NCBI RefSeq assembly: GCF_006335015.1
Contig: NZ_VDGT01000017.1
Location: forward strand, 79,391 to 143,390
Source: Streptomyces sedi
Lineage (GTDB): Bacteria; Actinomycetota; Actinomycetes; Streptomycetales; Streptomycetaceae
Reading direction: 5' to 3'
DNA: 64,000 bases
A model generated the notes under the pieces. The model saw only the letters and a list, made by a program, of their open reading frames with translations, did not search any database and had not been told where the DNA came from. Shown piece by piece: positions 24,666-34,089 of the stretch; position 1 is the stretch's first letter, and every line of letters starts with the position of its first letter. Position numbers and translations under genes: made by a program.

Positions 24666-25496
24666 GTGTCCAGCAAGGAGCGGCGGCGCAAGGAGCTCGC
24701 ACGGGCCAAGTACGAACGCCAGCAGCGGCGCCGGGCGGAACGGGCCAGGCGCGGGCGCAGGTACCGGGTGGTCGCCGCCGTGGTCGGCGTCGTGGTGGTC
24801 GCCGGCGGTGCCACCGGGCTGGCGCTGTGGCTGGGGGGCGACGACGACTCCCCCTCGGACGCGGCCTCCTCGCCGAGCGACGGGCCCACCGAGGAGGCGC
24901 CCGAGGTGGAGGACCCCTGCGCCGAACCCGCCGCGGGCGAGCCGTCCGGCGACCAGTGGGACGAGGAGCCGGAGCTGACGGTGGACACCGGCGCCGAGCA
25001 GCTGATGACGTTGGCCACCACCTGCGGCGACATCCAGCTGACGCTGGACCCGGAGGCCGCGCCGCGCACGGTCAACTCGTTCGACTTCCTCGCCGGCGAG
25101 GGCTTCTTCGACCACACCCCCTGCCACCGGTTGACCACCGAGGGCATCTACGTGCTGCAGTGCGGCGACCCGACCGGCACCGGCCAGGGCGGTCCCGGCT
25201 ACGAGCTGCCGGACGAGAACCTGGACGCGCCCGAGGTCGGCGAGGGCGTCTACCCGGCCGGCACGGTGGCGATGGCCAACAGCGGACCCGACACCGGCGG
25301 CAGCCAGTTCTTCCTGGTCTACCAGGACAGTGAACTCCCCCCGAACTACACGCCGTTCGGCGAGGTGACGGGCGGGCTCGACGTGCTGGAGAAGATCGCC
25401 GAGGCCGGCGCCACGGCGCCGGACCCGACCAGCGGGAACACCGCGCCGAACGCCACGGTCGTGATCGACGAGGCGACGGTGGAGCCCGCGGCCTGA
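24666..25496 (+). CDS. Cyclophilin-type peptidyl-prolyl isomerase, membrane-anchored
   Basis: Catalyses prolyl cis-trans isomerisation, here probably outside the membrane. The 276-residue protein has a basic cytoplasmic start (SSKERRRKELARAKYERQQRRR), one transmembrane helix (about 37-58), an acidic linker, then the cyclophilin domain. The domain contains APRTVNSFDFLAGEGFFDHTPCHRLT, GGPGYELPDEN, MANSGPDTGGSQFFLVY and PPNYTPFGEVTGGLDVL. Two core positions of human cyclophilin A look changed, as is common in bacterial forms. GTG at 24666 is preceded by GGGAGAG. Confidence 0.93.
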   Translation: MSSKERRRKELARAKYERQQRRRAERARRGRRYRVVAAVVGVVVVAGGATGLALWLGGDDDSPSDAASSPSDGPTEEAPEVEDPCAEPAAGEPSGDQWDEEPELTVDTGAEQLMTLATTCGDIQLTLDPEAAPRTVNSFDFLAGEGFFDHTPCHRLTTEGIYVLQCGDPTGTGQGGPGYELPDENLDAPEVGEGVYPAGTVAMANSGPDTGGSQFFLVYQDSELPPNYTPFGEVTGGLDVLEKIAEAGATAPDPTSGNTAPNATVVIDEATVEPAA

Positions 25497-25688
25497 CCCA
25501 CGCGCCCCCGGCCAGCGGCAATTTCCGCCCGGCAAGGTGCGGACAGCCGGGCGGGCTGTCGCCTATGTTTGGGCCTGTGCGGGGTCAGGCGCTTGGGGGC
25601 GCGGGCCCGGCAGCCCGGGTCTGGGCCGGTGAGAACTGTGGACGATGCCGGGGGTGTTGACCCCGTCGTGCATCAAAGAGGAGGCGCT

Positions 25689-26918
25689 GTGAGCAGCGAG
25701 CCGTGGGGCCGTGTGGATGAGTCGGGGACCGTCTACGTGCGGACACCCGACGGGGAGAAGGTCGTCGGCTCCTGGCAGGCGGGCTCTCCCGAGGAGGCAC
25801 TCGCCTACTTCGAGCGGAAGTACGAGCGCATGGTGGTCGAGATCGGGCTGTTGGAACGGCGCGTGAAGACCACCGACCTCTCCGCCAAGGACGCGAGCTC
25901 CGCCATCGAGAGCCTGCGCGCGCAGGTCGACGAGGGCAACGCGGTGGGCGATCTGGCGGCGCTGGTCAAGCGCCTCGACGCGCTGGTGGCCTCGGTCGAC
26001 TCGCGTCGTGAGGAACGCAAGGCGGCCAGGGCGCGGCAGTCGGAGGAGGCGCGGGAGGCCAAGGAGGCGCTGGTCACCGAGGCCGAGGAGCTGGCCGGCA
26101 GCGACCAGTGGCGCCCGGCGGGCGAGCGGCTGCGCGCGCTGGTCGACACCTGGAAGGGGCTGCCGCGGCTGGACCGCAAGACCGACGACGAGCTGTGGCA
26201 CCGCTTCTCGCACGCCCGCTCCGCGTTCTCCAAGCGGCGGAAGTCGCACTTCGCCGCGCTGGACGCGCAGCGGGAGGAGACCAGGCGCCGCAAGGAGAAG
26301 CTGATCGGCGAGGCCGAGGCGCTCTCCGGCTCGACGGACTGGGGGCCGACGGCCTCCCGCTACCGGGAGCTGATGCGGGAGTGGAAGGCGGCCGGGCGTG
26401 CGCACCGGGACGCCGAGGAGGAGCTGTGGGCCAGGTTCCGCGCGGCGCAGGACGTGTTCTTCCAGGCCAGGAGCGCGGTCTTCGAGGAGCGCGACGCCGA
26501 GCAGCGGGAGAACCTGACCCGCAAGGAGGAGCTGGCCGCCGAGGCGGAGAAGCTGCTGCCGATCACCGACCTGAAGGCCGCCAAGGCCGCCCTGCGGTCC
26601 ATCGGTGAACGCTGGGAGGCCGTCGGGCACGTGCCCCGGGACGCCAGGGCCGGCATCGAGGGCCGGATGGGCGCCGTCGAGCGGGCCGTGCGCGAGGTCG
26701 AGGAGGCCGAGTGGCGCCGCACCAACCCGGAGGCGCGTGCCAGGGCGGCGGGGCTGACCGGGCAGTTGCAGGACGCGGTGGACCGGCTGCGTGAGCAGGC
26801 GGGCAAGGCCAGGGCCGCGGGGAACACGGCGAAGGCCGAGAAGCTGGAGCAGGAGCTGGCCGGCCGGCAGGCGCTGCTCGACCAGGCGCTCAAGGGCCTT
26901 CAGGAGTTCGGCGGCTGA
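25689..26918 (+). CDS. DUF349 domain protein
   Basis: A 409-residue, largely helical protein with repeated DUF349 modules, each built around a W-xxG...L...W-K..G pattern (for example SDQWRPAGERLRALVDTWKGLPRL and STDWGPTASRYRELMREWKAAGRA). The sequence is rich in Lys, Arg and Glu and likely forms coiled coils. Its role is unknown; a DUF349 protein in E. coli has been linked to nucleotide or polyamine stress, which need not apply here. The start is GTG at 25689 with a strong AGAGGAGG; the frame upstream is open but lacks such a signal. It is convergent with relA. Confidence 0.88.
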   Translation: MSSEPWGRVDESGTVYVRTPDGEKVVGSWQAGSPEEALAYFERKYERMVVEIGLLERRVKTTDLSAKDASSAIESLRAQVDEGNAVGDLAALVKRLDALVASVDSRREERKAARARQSEEAREAKEALVTEAEELAGSDQWRPAGERLRALVDTWKGLPRLDRKTDDELWHRFSHARSAFSKRRKSHFAALDAQREETRRRKEKLIGEAEALSGSTDWGPTASRYRELMREWKAAGRAHRDAEEELWARFRAAQDVFFQARSAVFEERDAEQRENLTRKEELAAEAEKLLPITDLKAAKAALRSIGERWEAVGHVPRDARAGIEGRMGAVERAVREVEEAEWRRTNPEARARAAGLTGQLQDAVDRLREQAGKARAAGNTAKAEKLEQELAGRQALLDQALKGLQEFGG

Positions 26919-26945
26919 GCGGCTGAGTTGCTGAGCGGCTGAGAA

Positions 26946-27004
26946 AAGGGGCCGCGGTCGACAACTACCCCGGGCTGACCGGGGGTTGTCGATCGCGGCC
27001 CCTT
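26946..27004. terminator. Bidirectional terminator between the DUF349 gene and relA
   Basis: A 20-bp inverted repeat with one mismatch: AAGGGGCCGCGGTCGACAAC at 26946-26965 pairs with the segment 26985-27004. It sits between two convergent genes, with A- and T-rich ends on either side, so it can stop both transcripts. Confidence 0.88.
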
Positions 27005-27008
27005 CCGT

Positions 27009-29453
27009 TCACGGGCGGCGGGAGGTCACCCGGTAGACGTCGTAGACGCCCTCGACCCTGCGGACCGCGCGCAGCACGTGGCCCAGGTGCTTGGGGTCGC
27101 CCATCTCGAACGTGAACCGCGAGGTCGCCACCCGGTCCCGGGACGTCTGCACGGCCGCCGACAGGATGTTGACGTGCTGGTCGGAGAGGACCCGTGTGAC
27201 GTCCGAGAGCAGCCGCGAGCGGTCCAGCGCCTCGACCTGGATGGCGACCAGGAAGACGGAGGACTGGGTGGGCGCCCACTCGACCTCCAGGATGCGTTCC
27301 GGTTCCCTGGAGAGCGAGTCCACGTTGACGCAGTCCGCACGGTGCACGGAGACCCCGTTGCCCCGGGTGACGAAGCCGATGATGGGGTCGCCGGGGACCG
27401 GCGTGCAGCAGCGGGCCAGCTTGACCCAGACGTCGTCGACGCCCTTGACCACCACGCCGGGGTCGGCTGTGGAGCGCCGCCTGGCTCCGGAGGGGACGGG
27501 GGACGCGGTCTCGGCGAGGTCCTCGCTGGCCGCCTCCTCACCGCCGACCGCCTGGACCAGTTTCTGGACCACGCTCTGGGCCGAGACGTGTCCCTCACCG
27601 ATCGCGGCGTACAGCGAGGAGATGTCGGGGTAGCGCATCTCGTGGGCGAGGGTGACCAGCGAGTCGCCGGTGAGGACGCTCTGGATCGGCAGGTTCTGCT
27701 TGCGCATCGCGCGGGCGATGAGGTCCTTGCCCTGCTCGATCGCCTCGTCCCTGCGCTCCTTGGAGAACCAGCCGCGGATCTTGTTGCGCGCCCGGGGCGA
27801 CTTGACGAAGCCCAGCCAGTCCCGCGAGGGCCCGGCGCCGTCCGCCTTGGAGGTGAAGATCTCCACGGTGTCGCCGTTGTCGAGGGTGGACTCCAGCGGC
27901 ACCAGCCGCCCGTTGACCTTGGCCCCTATCGTGCGGTGGCCGACCTCGGTGTGCACGGCGTAGGCGAAGTCGACGGGCGTCGCGCCGGCGGGCAGGGCGA
28001 TCACGTCACCGGTGGGCGTGAAGACGAAGACCTCGTTGCGCGAGAGGTCGAAGCGCAGCGACTCCAGGAACTCCCCGGGGTCCTCCGTCTCCTTCTGCCA
28101 GTCGAGCAACTGCCGCAGCCAGGCCATGTCGTTGACCGCGCCGTTCTTGTCACCGGAGCGCTTGGCGCCCTCGGTGCGGACCTTGGAGGAGCCGGCGACG
28201 GCCTGCTGCTTGTACTTCCAGTGCGCCGCGATGCCGAACTCGGCGCGCCGGTGCATGTCGAAGGTGCGGATCTGCAACTCGACGGGCTTGCCGCCCGGTC
28301 CTATGACCGTGGTGTGCAGCGACTGGTACATGTTGAACTTGGGCATCGCGATGTAGTCCTTGAACCGCCCCGGCACCGGGTTCCACCGGGCGTGGACGGT
28401 GCCGAGCGCCGCGTAGCAGTCGCGGACGGTGTCGACCAGGACGCGGATGCCCACCAGGTCGTAGATCTCGGCGAAGTCGCGACCGCGCACGATCATCTTC
28501 TGGTAGACGCTGTAGTAGTGCTTGGGCCGCCCGGTCACGGTCGCCTTGATCCGGGCGCCGCGCAGGTCGGACTGGACCTCGTCGATCACCGTGGCCAGAT
28601 ACTCGTCGCGCTTGGGCGCGCGCTCGGCCACGAGGCGCACGATCTCGTCGTACATCTTGGGGTAGAGGATGGCGAACGCCAGGTCCTCCAGCTCCCACTT
28701 GATCGTGTTCATCCCGAGCCGGTGGGCCAGCGGCGCGTAGATCTCCAGCGTCTCGCGGGCCTTCTGCTCCTGCTTCTCGCGCTTGAGGAAGCGCATGGTG
28801 CGCATGTTGTGGAGCCGGTCGGCGAGCTTGATGACCAGGACCCGGGGGTCCTTGGCCATGGCGACCACCATCTTGCGGACCGTCTCGGCCTGCGCGGCCT
28901 CGCCGAACTTGACCTTGTCCAGCTTGGTGACGCCGTCCACCAGCAGCGCGACCTGGTCGCCGAAGTCGCGGCGCAGGGTCTCCAGGCCGTACTCGGTGTC
29001 CTCCACCGTGTCGTGCAGCAGCCCGGCCATCAGCGTCGCCGAGTCCATGCCCAGCTCGGCGAGGATGGTGGTGACGGCCAGCGGGTGGGTGATGTACGGG
29101 TCCCCGCTCTTGCGCTTCTGCCCCCGGTGCCAGCGCTCGGCGACCTGGAAGGCGCGCTCTATGGTGCGCAGCGCCGCGGTGTCGGCCTTGGGGTCGTTGG
29201 CCCGGACGACCCGCAGCAGCGGTTCGAGCACCGGGTTGTAGGGCGTGGAGCGCTGGACGCCGAGCCGGGCGAGCCGGGCGCGGACGCGGTTCGACGAGCC
29301 CGAGCGGCCGGAGACCCCGGAGACCGCGGGGGTGGCGCCCTGGGCCGCGGGGGGCTGTGCGCGGCCCTCGCCGCCGCCTTCGCGCCTGAGGGCGGTGGCC
29401 GGCTTGCTGTTCTTCCGCTGCGTCGAGGTGAGCGGCTGGGCGTCGTCGGGCAA
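27009..29453 (-). CDS. relA: Bifunctional (p)ppGpp synthetase/hydrolase RelA/SpoT
   Basis: Makes and degrades (p)ppGpp, linking starvation to antibiotic production and growth arrest. The 814-residue protein has an HD hydrolase domain (YITHPLAVTTILAELG, LLHDTVEDTEYG), a synthetase domain with the RFKD motif typical of bifunctional enzymes and YIAMPKFNMYQSLHTT, a TGS domain (VFTPTGDVIALPAGATPVDFAYAVHTEVGH) and a C-terminal ACT domain. The frame is open upstream to an ATG at 29585. TTG at 29453 is preferred because AAGGAG lies five bases before it and gives the PDDAQPL start usual in this family. Confidence 0.95.
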   Translation of the reverse strand: MPDDAQPLTSTQRKNSKPATALRREGGGEGRAQPPAAQGATPAVSGVSGRSGSSNRVRARLARLGVQRSTPYNPVLEPLLRVVRANDPKADTAALRTIERAFQVAERWHRGQKRKSGDPYITHPLAVTTILAELGMDSATLMAGLLHDTVEDTEYGLETLRRDFGDQVALLVDGVTKLDKVKFGEAAQAETVRKMVVAMAKDPRVLVIKLADRLHNMRTMRFLKREKQEQKARETLEIYAPLAHRLGMNTIKWELEDLAFAILYPKMYDEIVRLVAERAPKRDEYLATVIDEVQSDLRGARIKATVTGRPKHYYSVYQKMIVRGRDFAEIYDLVGIRVLVDTVRDCYAALGTVHARWNPVPGRFKDYIAMPKFNMYQSLHTTVIGPGGKPVELQIRTFDMHRRAEFGIAAHWKYKQQAVAGSSKVRTEGAKRSGDKNGAVNDMAWLRQLLDWQKETEDPGEFLESLRFDLSRNEVFVFTPTGDVIALPAGATPVDFAYAVHTEVGHRTIGAKVNGRLVPLESTLDNGDTVEIFTSKADGAGPSRDWLGFVKSPRARNKIRGWFSKERRDEAIEQGKDLIARAMRKQNLPIQSVLTGDSLVTLAHEMRYPDISSLYAAIGEGHVSAQSVVQKLVQAVGGEEAASEDLAETASPVPSGARRRSTADPGVVVKGVDDVWVKLARCCTPVPGDPIIGFVTRGNGVSVHRADCVNVDSLSREPERILEVEWAPTQSSVFLVAIQVEALDRSRLLSDVTRVLSDQHVNILSAAVQTSRDRVATSRFTFEMGDPKHLGHVLRAVRRVEGVYDVYRVTSRRP

Positions 29454-29631
29454 GGGCACTCCTTGTGCGGCCCCCCGTCGGTGCCGGCATCGACGCCGGC
29501 GTCGGCGGGGAGAACGGTCCTCCGGGCCTTTTCGGACAGCTTGGGCTCGGAGAAGAGTCCGGCCGAGGAACGATCGGACTGCCATGGTAACGAGCCCGGG
29601 CGAAGCGTTCCCGTTCAACCGGCACACAGGC

Positions 29632-29662
29632 GGGGGCGCCCGCCTTCCCGGCGGGCGCCCCC
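29632..29662 (-). terminator. Terminator downstream of apt, upstream of relA
   Basis: GGGGGCGCCCGCC at 29632-29644 and its perfect 13-bp complement at 29650-29662 enclose a 5-nt loop. It follows the apt stop on the reverse strand, so it should end the secD-secF-apt transcript. relA, 180 bp further on, then needs its own promoter. Confidence 0.85.
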
Positions 29663-29678
29663 GTGTGAACGGCTGGAA

Positions 29679-30233
29679 TCAGACGGTGAGGAGCGCCTGG
29701 TAGGGGACCTCGCCCAGGGCGTCGCGCACGCGCGTGCCGCCCGGAAGGAATCCCAGCTCCATCAGGACCGCCAGCCCCACCAGGCGCGCCGGGGTGCGGC
29801 GCACCAGGCCGATCGCGGCCTCCGCTGTGCCGCCGGTGGCGAGCACGTCGTCGACGATCAGCACCCGGTCGTCGGCGGTGAGGTCCTCGGCGTGGATCTC
29901 GATCTCGGCGCTGCCGTACTCCAGGTCGTACGACTGGGACAGCGTGGCGCCCGGGAGCTTGCCGGCCTTGCGGACCGGGACGAACCCGATGCCGGCGGCC
30001 AGCGCGACCGGGGCGCCGAGGATGAAGCCCCTGGCCTCCAGGCCGACGACCTTGGTGGCGCCCAGCCGTCCTGCCGTGGCGGCGAGCGCCTCGGTCAGCG
30101 CACCGAAGGCCACCGGATCGGCGAGGAGCGGGGTGATGTCCTTGAAGACGATCCCCGGCTTCGGGTGGTCGGGGATGTCCCGCACCCGGGAGCCGAGCAG
30201 CTCGGCCAGCTCGTCGTGCGTGGACACGGTCAC
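29679..30233 (-). CDS. apt: Adenine phosphoribosyltransferase
   Basis: Salvages adenine to AMP using PRPP. The 184-residue protein has the PRPP-loop signature RVLIVDDVLATGGTAEAAIGL near residues 118-138, GLEARGFILGAPVALAAGIGFVPVRK and the FKDITPLLADP block of Apt near residue 30. It starts at GTG 30233 and overlaps the secF stop (30230) by four bases. The secD-secF-apt-relA order is common in Actinobacteria. Confidence 0.96.
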   Translation of the reverse strand: MTVSTHDELAELLGSRVRDIPDHPKPGIVFKDITPLLADPVAFGALTEALAATAGRLGATKVVGLEARGFILGAPVALAAGIGFVPVRKAGKLPGATLSQSYDLEYGSAEIEIHAEDLTADDRVLIVDDVLATGGTAEAAIGLVRRTPARLVGLAVLMELGFLPGGTRVRDALGEVPYQALLTV

Positions 30234-31405
30234 CGCCGCTTGCCGGAGGGGCGCCCACGGCCGCGGCCACGGGAGACCGGCTGGCGCCGGGGCCCCCGAC
30301 GCTCGCCGCCGGCGCCGACGCCCGCCGTCTCGTCCCGCTCGTCGTCCGGGTCGTCCGCGGTGTCGGCTCCGGCCCGCCGCTCGGCGCCCGGCTCGTCGTC
30401 CCCGTCCTCGTCCTCGCCGGACTCACCGGCCTCGGCCCGCTTGGCGCGCTTGTTGAGCACGCGGCGGTCGTTGGCGGCGATCTCCCGGTCACGCGACTTG
30501 AAGTCGGCCACCAGCGGGGTGGCGATCATGATCGAGGAGTAGGCGCCGGCGGCGAGGCCGACGAAGATCGACAGCGCGATGTCGTTGAGCATCCCGCCGC
30601 CCAGCACGCCGCCGCCGATGAAGAGCAGCCCGGCGACCGGGAGCAGCGCCACCACCGAGGTGTTGATCGACCGCACCAGCGTGCTGTTGAGGCTGCGGTT
30701 GGCCAGCTCGGAGTAGGTGTAGCGGGACTGCCGGGTGACGTTGCGCGTGGTCTCCTTCAGGCCGTCGAAGACCACCACCGTGTCGTACAGCGAGTACCCG
30801 AGGATCGTCAGCAGACCGATCACCGTGCCCGGGGTGACCTCGAAGCCCACCAGGGCGTAGACGCCCACGGTGATCGTCAGGTCGTGGATCAGGGCGATCA
30901 ACGCGGCCAGCGCCATGCGCCACTCGAAGGCGATGGCCAGGTAGACCACGACCAGCACCATGAAGACCGCCAGGCCCTGCCAGGCGCGGTTGGCGATCTG
31001 CTTGCCCCAACTGGGGCCGATCACTTCCGCGTTCAGCTCCTCCGTGGGGATGCCCAGCTCGGAGGCGAGGGCCTCCCTGGTCTCGTTGGAGGTCTCCGTG
31101 TCCAGGCCGCTGACCTGGATGCGCATCGTGCCGTCGTCGCCCAGGGTCTGGACCAGGGCGGCACTGCCCGAGGTCTCCTCGGCGACGTCCCTGACGTCCT
31201 CGACCGAGGCGTTGTTCGGCGGGGTGGTGTACACCGCGCCGCCCTCGAACTCGACGCCCATGTGCAGCCCTCGCACCAGCAGCGCGGCGAAGGCGAGGAC
31301 CGTGATGAGGACGGAGACCGTGTACCAGAGCTTCCGCGCGCCGACGATGTCGAGGCTGACGTCGCCGCGGTAGAGCCGGGCGCCGAGATCACCGAGCCGT
31401 GACAT
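30230..31405 (-). CDS. secF: Protein translocase subunit SecF
   Basis: RND-type membrane partner of SecD that uses proton flow to drive the late steps of protein export. The 391-residue protein has the expected six helices: one at the N-terminus (VSVLITVLAFAALLVRGLHMGVEFEGG), a periplasmic domain, and a C-terminal bundle with DLTITVGVYALVG, GYSLYDTVVVFDGLKE and SINTSVVALLPVAGLLFIGGG. The tail (about 320-391) is hydrophilic with alternating basic and acidic stretches. It starts one base after the secD stop, so the two are translated together. Confidence 0.97.
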   Translation of the reverse strand: MSRLGDLGARLYRGDVSLDIVGARKLWYTVSVLITVLAFAALLVRGLHMGVEFEGGAVYTTPPNNASVEDVRDVAEETSGSAALVQTLGDDGTMRIQVSGLDTETSNETREALASELGIPTEELNAEVIGPSWGKQIANRAWQGLAVFMVLVVVYLAIAFEWRMALAALIALIHDLTITVGVYALVGFEVTPGTVIGLLTILGYSLYDTVVVFDGLKETTRNVTRQSRYTYSELANRSLNSTLVRSINTSVVALLPVAGLLFIGGGVLGGGMLNDIALSIFVGLAAGAYSSIMIATPLVADFKSRDREIAANDRRVLNKRAKRAEAGESGEDEDGDDEPGAERRAGADTADDPDDERDETAGVGAGGERRGPRRQPVSRGRGRGRPSGKRR

Positions 31406-31406
31406 C

Positions 31407-33311
31407 TCAGGCCTCCTTCGGGTCGGAGGGAACGACGGGCGCGGGCCGGCGACCGCGCCGCAGCGGCGGGGGCGCCCCCAGCCTCTTGGGGTCGAGGCCG
31501 GACCACGGGTGACCGCCGTAGAAGAACTTCCGGCGGGCCACCAGCGTCATCAGCGGCTTGGTGAAGAGGAACACCACGACCACGTCCAGGGCCGTGGTCA
31601 GCCCGAGGGTGAACGCGAAGCCCTGCACCTTGCCGACGGTGACCACGAAGAGGACCGCGGCGGCGAGGAAGGAGACGAAGTCGGAGACGAGGATGGTGCG
31701 TCGGGCGCGCGGCCAGGCCCGCTCGACCGCGGGGCGCAGCGAGCGGCCCTCGCGGATCTCGTCCCTTATCCGTTCGAAGTAGACGATGAAGGAGTCCGCC
31801 GTGATGCCGATCGCGACGATGGCGCCGCAGACGGCCGGCAGGTTGAGCGCGAAGCCGATCGCCGGGCCGAGCAGGGCCATGATCGAGTAGGTCATCGCCG
31901 CCGAGACCAGCAGGCTGACGATGGCGAGCACGGCCAGCCCGCGGTAGTAGACCAGCATGTAGAGCACGACCAGCGCGAGCCCGATGCCGCCGGCGATCAG
32001 GCTGGCGCGCAGCTGCTCGCCGCCGAGCATCGGGGAGACGGTCGAGACCGACGACTCCTCGAAACTCAGGGGCAGCGCGCCGTACTTGAGGATGTTGGCC
32101 AGCTCCTCGGACGACTCCTGGTCGAAGGTGCCGGAGATCTCGGCACGACCGCCGCCGAGGCGCTCGGAGACGCTGGGGGCGGAGACGACCTCGCCGTCCA
32201 GCGCGATGGCGAACTGGTTCTGCGGCTGGGGCTGGCTGGAGAGCTGCTGCGTGATGTCGGCGAACTTGCCGGTGCCGGCGCCGGTGAACTCCATCTGCAC
32301 GATCCAGCCCTGGCCGCGCTGGGTGTCGTATATGGCGCTGGCGTCCTTGACGTCGGTGCCGGGAACGGCGACCGGGCCGAGGGCGTACTTGGCGGTGCCG
32401 TCGGCGTCGCAGGCGACGACCGTCTCCTCGTCCTTGGCCTCGGAGGCGGCCCGGCTGGCGTCCAGCCTGGCCCCCTCGGTGGTGCAGTCCAGCGCGGCGA
32501 GCTGGGCCTGGAGCGCGGCGGCGTCGGCGGCCGGGTCCTGCTCGTCCCCGGTCCCCTCCTCGCCTTCCTGCTGCTCCTCGGAGGGCTCCTCCGTCGGCTC
32601 GTCGGTGGCGTCGTCGGCCGGCTCGTCGCTCGACTGCTCCTCGTCGCCCTCGTCGGTGCGGTAGGAGGCGGGCGAGAGGCCGCCGGCGTCGTCGCGGGCC
32701 TCGGGGGCGGGGGCCGACTGGTTCTCGGTGGAGTCGTCGGTGGCCTCGTCGGTCGGCTCGTCGGTCGGCTCCTCGCCGTCCGTGGGCTCGTCCGTCGGCT
32801 CGTCGCCCGGCTGCTCCTCGCCGTCCTCGGCACCCTCCTCACCGCTGCCGTCCTCGGCGCCCTCCTCGGCCGGCGGGGTGGCGGCCCCGACGCTGAGCAC
32901 CGGGCGGAAGCCGAGCTGGGCGGTGGTGCCGACCTGCTCGCGGGCGGCCTGCTCGTCCGTGCCCTTGGGGATGTTGACGATGATGTTCTCGTCGCCCTGG
33001 GTCTGGACCTCGGCCTCCTGGACACCCAGACCGTTGACCCGGCGCTCGATGATCGAGACCGCCGTGTTCAGGTTGGTCGGGTTGACCGCGTCCGCGTCGT
33101 CCGCGTCGGGGCGGGCGGTCAGCGTGATGCTGGTGCCGCCGGCGAGGTCGATGCCGAGCCGGGGGGTGGTGTATCCCGACGCGAACATCCCCGCGGTGAG
33201 CGCGATCACCATCAGCAGGATCAACGCCAGCGCCCGTCCCGGGTTGCCCTGGCCCCGGGACTTCACATCCCGCTTTCGTGAGGACCTGAGGTCCTTCTTC
33301 GGTGTCGCCAC
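31407..33311 (-). CDS. secD: Protein translocase subunit SecD with large acidic insertion
   Basis: Partner of SecF in the Sec export machine. The 634-residue protein has an N-terminal helix, the D1 motif RLGIDLAGGTSITL near residue 51, and the P1 domain. The C-terminal six-helix bundle contains MEFTGAGTGKFADI, GRAEISGTF and ADSFIVYFERIRDE. Residues about 145-265 are an Asp/Glu/Thr/Pro-rich insertion with DEPTDEPTD repeats inside the extracellular region, which makes the protein longer than many homologues. yajC lies 92 bp upstream and secF directly downstream. Confidence 0.96.
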   Translation of the reverse strand: MATPKKDLRSSRKRDVKSRGQGNPGRALALILLMVIALTAGMFASGYTTPRLGIDLAGGTSITLTARPDADDADAVNPTNLNTAVSIIERRVNGLGVQEAEVQTQGDENIIVNIPKGTDEQAAREQVGTTAQLGFRPVLSVGAATPPAEEGAEDGSGEEGAEDGEEQPGDEPTDEPTDGEEPTDEPTDEATDDSTENQSAPAPEARDDAGGLSPASYRTDEGDEEQSSDEPADDATDEPTEEPSEEQQEGEEGTGDEQDPAADAAALQAQLAALDCTTEGARLDASRAASEAKDEETVVACDADGTAKYALGPVAVPGTDVKDASAIYDTQRGQGWIVQMEFTGAGTGKFADITQQLSSQPQPQNQFAIALDGEVVSAPSVSERLGGGRAEISGTFDQESSEELANILKYGALPLSFEESSVSTVSPMLGGEQLRASLIAGGIGLALVVLYMLVYYRGLAVLAIVSLLVSAAMTYSIMALLGPAIGFALNLPAVCGAIVAIGITADSFIVYFERIRDEIREGRSLRPAVERAWPRARRTILVSDFVSFLAAAVLFVVTVGKVQGFAFTLGLTTALDVVVVFLFTKPLMTLVARRKFFYGGHPWSGLDPKRLGAPPPLRRGRRPAPVVPSDPKEA

Positions 33312-33403
33312 CTTGTCGTCTTCTTCCTGTCCAAAGACCCGCGCGCCCGCTGCTCGCGGCGAGGCTCAGCGGGATGACTGACGGACGGCCGGTGCCGTCG
33401 CCT

Positions 33404-33916
33404 TCACGCCTTGGAGCCGCCGCCCTCGCCCTCGTCACGCCGGCGGGAGGTCGCGTCCTCGGACTCGGCGGTCGCTTCCTCGTCCGCCCGGTCCCCGTCC
33501 TCCCGCTCGTCGTCCGCGCGCTCGGTGTCCTCGCGGTCGGACTTCTCCAGCCCGACCGGCTTCCCCTCGTCGTCCGAGGTCAGCGAGGACGCGTCGTCGG
33601 GAACGACCACGCCGTCCTCCTCGTCCTCGGGAAGGTCGCCGTCGATGATCCGCTCGAACTCCTCGGGGTCCAGCACCGCGCCGATCGCGTTCTTCGCGTA
33701 GATGGCTTGCACCCCGGGGGCCACCTCCAGCAGCACCGTGTCCTCACGGACCTCCTTGACCTCGGCGTACATGCCGCCGATGGTCCGGACGCCCGAGCCG
33801 GGCTCCATCGAGTCCCGCATCTCCAGCGCCTGGCGCTGACGGTTCTTCGCGGAGCGCGTCATCAGGAACATGACGCCGATGAGCAGGATGAAGGGGAAGA
33901 GAAACGCGATATCCAC
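33404..33916 (-). CDS. yajC: Preprotein translocase subunit YajC
   Basis: Small accessory membrane protein of the SecDF complex. The 170-residue product has one N-terminal helix (MDIAFLFPFILLIGVMFLMTRSAKNRQRQ) and the conserved RTIGGMYAEVKEVREDTVLLEVAPGVQAIYAKNAIGAVL core near residues 45-82. The C-terminal half is a strongly acidic Glu/Asp/Arg tail not found in short homologues. It is preceded by about 170 bp without a gene before ruvB ends, so the yajC-secD-secF-apt transcript probably starts here. Confidence 0.94.
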   Translation of the reverse strand: MDIAFLFPFILLIGVMFLMTRSAKNRQRQALEMRDSMEPGSGVRTIGGMYAEVKEVREDTVLLEVAPGVQAIYAKNAIGAVLDPEEFERIIDGDLPEDEEDGVVVPDDASSLTSDDEGKPVGLEKSDREDTERADDEREDGDRADEEATAESEDATSRRRDEGEGGGSKA

Positions 33917-34089
33917 GGCGGAGGAGTTTCCTTTGTTCGGCCGCTGAGACGGCCGGGATGTCGGGGGTCAGGGTGCCGTCCTGGGGGCGGATGGCATCGG
34001 CGGAGTCTAAGCGAGGCTTCGCCGGGGGAACAACGTCCTGGATGCTATCGAAGTTCCACGCGGTGTGATTCGCCGGGCGCGAGGCGGCA

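Noticed and set aside
27009..29627. A longer relA starting at ATG 29585 or beyond
   Set aside because: The extra residues are Arg-rich low-complexity sequence from the promoter region. TTG at 29453 has AAGGAG at correct spacing and gives the usual family N-terminus.
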